This document shows, in pieces, positions 5,327 through 5,831 of a stretch of DNA of 5,831 nt. The number at the start of each line of letters is the position of its first letter. The stretch's first letter is position 1. This DNA comes from Streptosporangiaceae bacterium (lineage in GTDB: Bacteria; Actinomycetota; Actinomycetes; Streptosporangiales; Streptosporangiaceae), in the NCBI GenBank assembly GCA_030052355.1, contig JASIGS010000631.1:1-5831 (forward strand), read 5' to 3'. The position numbers were made by a program, and so were the translations under genes. The notes beneath the pieces were generated by a model. It did not search any database. It had not been told where the DNA came from and saw only the letters and a program-made list of their open reading frames with translations.

Positions 5327-5351
5327 TGCCACCTGGCAGTGCCACGTGGTA
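5327..5351 (+). terminator. Near-perfect palindrome after ylxR, attenuator or terminator candidate
   Basis: Centred on G5339, bases 5329-5349 pair in nine of ten positions (only C5333/C5345 fail), and a G-U and a U-A pair extend the stem to 5327-5351. The core is TGGCA-G-TGCCA. It lies 11 nt after the ylxR stop and is embedded in a direct repeat, GGCAGTGCCAC at 5322-5332 and 5335-5345. No U-tract follows. It could partly end the upstream transcript, stabilise it, or bind a protein. Confidence 0.45.
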
Positions 5352-5398
5352 GCGGTGCCAGCAAGACAGGCGCCGGAAGGAAGAAGGCTGACATTGTG

Positions 5399-5441
5399 AT
5401 GAGTGCCCGATGAGCATGCGGCGATGAGCAGCAGAAGCTGA
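5399..5441 (+). other. Chain of three mini-ORFs in the infB leader
   Basis: ATG 5399 to TGA 5413 encodes MSAR; ATG 5410 to TGA 5427 encodes MSMRR; ATG 5424 to TGA 5441 encodes MSSRS. Each stop overlaps the next start as ATGA. A purine-rich stretch GGAAGGAAGAAGG (5375-5387) lies upstream and could serve as ribosome site for the first. The peptides are alike (Met-Ser then arginine-rich). Such overlaps could pass a ribosome along the leader, but short ORFs like these also occur by chance. Confidence 0.3.
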
Positions 5442-5463
5442 CGCCGGACGGAGCACGCGCTGC

Positions 5464-5496
5464 CCCGGCCGGCTGACGGGTCCGGTACAGGCCGGG
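5464..5496 (+). repeat. 7-bp inverted repeat just before the infB ribosome site
   Basis: CCCGGCC (5464-5470) and GGCCGGG (5490-5496) are perfect arms with a 19-nt loop, ending 8 nt before the infB Shine-Dalgarno site. The stem could hold the leader in a fixed shape or compete with another fold. Chance is a real alternative in this base composition. Confidence 0.35.
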
Positions 5497-5514
5497 CCGA
5501 GTAGAGGGAGCGCA

Positions 5515-5831
5515 GTGGCGAAGGTCCGGGTGTACGAACTCGCTAAGGAGTTCGGCGTCGAGAGCAAGGCCGTCATGGCCAAGCTCCAGGAAATGGGCGA
5601 GTTTGTTCGGTCGGCGTCCTCGACGATCGAGGCGCCGGTCGTCCGACGGCTCAAGGAAGCTTTTGCCAGCCAGCAGGCTGGCAATGGCCGTGCCGCGGAC
5701 GGCAGGCAGGGTGCGAACGGGCGGGCAGCGGCCGCGGCTCGTCGGTCTGCCGTGGAGGAGGCGGTCGCACCGCCGACGCCGGCCGCGGAGGTAGCTGGCC
5801 CTGAGCTGGCTCGGCCACCGGCTGGCGCGGA
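5515..5831 (+). CDS. infB: Translation initiation factor IF-2, N-terminal part (3' end outside window)
   Basis: IF-2 is the GTPase that brings formyl-Met-tRNA to the 30S subunit and promotes subunit joining. The 105 complete codons here encode [20 protein letters not shown] followed by [20 protein letters not shown], the IF2_N domain (about residues 1-50), then the start of the long A/P/G/R-rich linker typical of actinobacterial IF-2; the GTPase domain lies beyond the window. GTG 5515 is supported by AGGGAG (5505-5510) 4 nt upstream and by the conserved [11 protein letters not shown] start. It is the fourth gene of the rimP-nusA-ylxR-infB operon and is preceded by an unusually long, structured gap. 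Confidence 0.95.
   Translation, partial: MAKVRVYELAKEFGVESKAVMAKLQEMGEFVRSASSTIEAPVVRRLKEAFASQQAGNGRAADGRQGANGRAAAAARRSAVEEAVAPPTPAAEVAGPELARPPAGA

Larger units (their letters stand above)
5316..5514 (+). promoter_or_regulatory. infB leader region
   Basis: This 199-nt gap in an otherwise tightly packed operon contains the palindrome near 5339, three repeats of GATGAG (5398, 5409, 5423) that form a chain of mini-ORFs, an inverted repeat CCCGGCC/GGCCGGG (5464-5470, 5490-5496) and the infB ribosome site AGGGAG (5505-5510). Together they suggest post-transcriptional control of infB. I see no tRNA gene and no riboswitch I recognise. Confidence 0.5.

Noticed and set aside
5316..5514. tRNA gene or known riboswitch in the ylxR-infB gap
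   Set aside because: No cloverleaf with a T-loop GTTCGA-type motif and no recognised aptamer core could be found by eye.

Overview
The window is high-GC DNA (codon third positions almost all G or C, GTG and TTG starts common, long overlapping open frames on both strands), which points to an actinobacterium. The order of genes from 2066 rightwards (ferritin-like pair, divergent rimP, nusA, ylxR, infB) is the classic actinobacterial arrangement, known for example around rimP-nusA-infB in Mycobacterium. The XRE-DUF5753 regulator on the left is of a type especially abundant in Streptomyces, Streptosporangiales and their relatives. I cannot name the species.

Left part (1-1900): the 3' end of a HelR/HelD-type UvrD-like helicase enters from outside the window and stops at 495. 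It converges, 20 bp apart, on a 283-aa XRE-family regulator with a DUF5753 C-terminal domain on the minus strand (516-1367). A 210-bp divergent control region with several inverted repeats separates this regulator from a plus-strand gene for a 106-aa protein with a tryptophan-rich motif (1578-1898) and no assigned function.

Middle (1899-3162): a 167-bp gap holds a perfect 21-bp inverted repeat around a 31-nt spacer, lying between two convergent genes. Then come two minus-strand genes, transcribed in the order 3069->2515 then 2518->2066 and coupled by a GTGA overlap. The first encodes a probable Tat-exported lipoprotein with a ferritin-like helical bundle, the second a cytosolic-looking DUF4439 ferritin-like protein. 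The 93-bp region between them and rimP holds divergent promoter-like elements and a strong partial match to a DtxR/IdeR iron box, which fits the ferritin-like products.

Right part (3163-5831): the rimP-nusA-ylxR-infB translation/transcription operon. RimP matures the 30S subunit, NusA is the transcription elongation/termination factor, YlxR (RnpM) is a small RNA-binding protein linked to RNase P, and InfB (IF2, only its N-terminus is here) brings initiator tRNA to the ribosome. rimP and nusA abut directly. ylxR and infB are separated by a 199-nt leader-like region with a near-perfect palindrome, direct repeats, a chain of three mini-ORFs and an inverted repeat near the infB ribosome binding site. 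nusA ends in two exact-frame 36-bp tandem repeats.

I found no clear new multi-gene system. The most interesting signals are the 21-bp inverted repeat, the possible iron box between the ferritin-like genes and rimP, the nusA tail repeat, and the structured infB leader.
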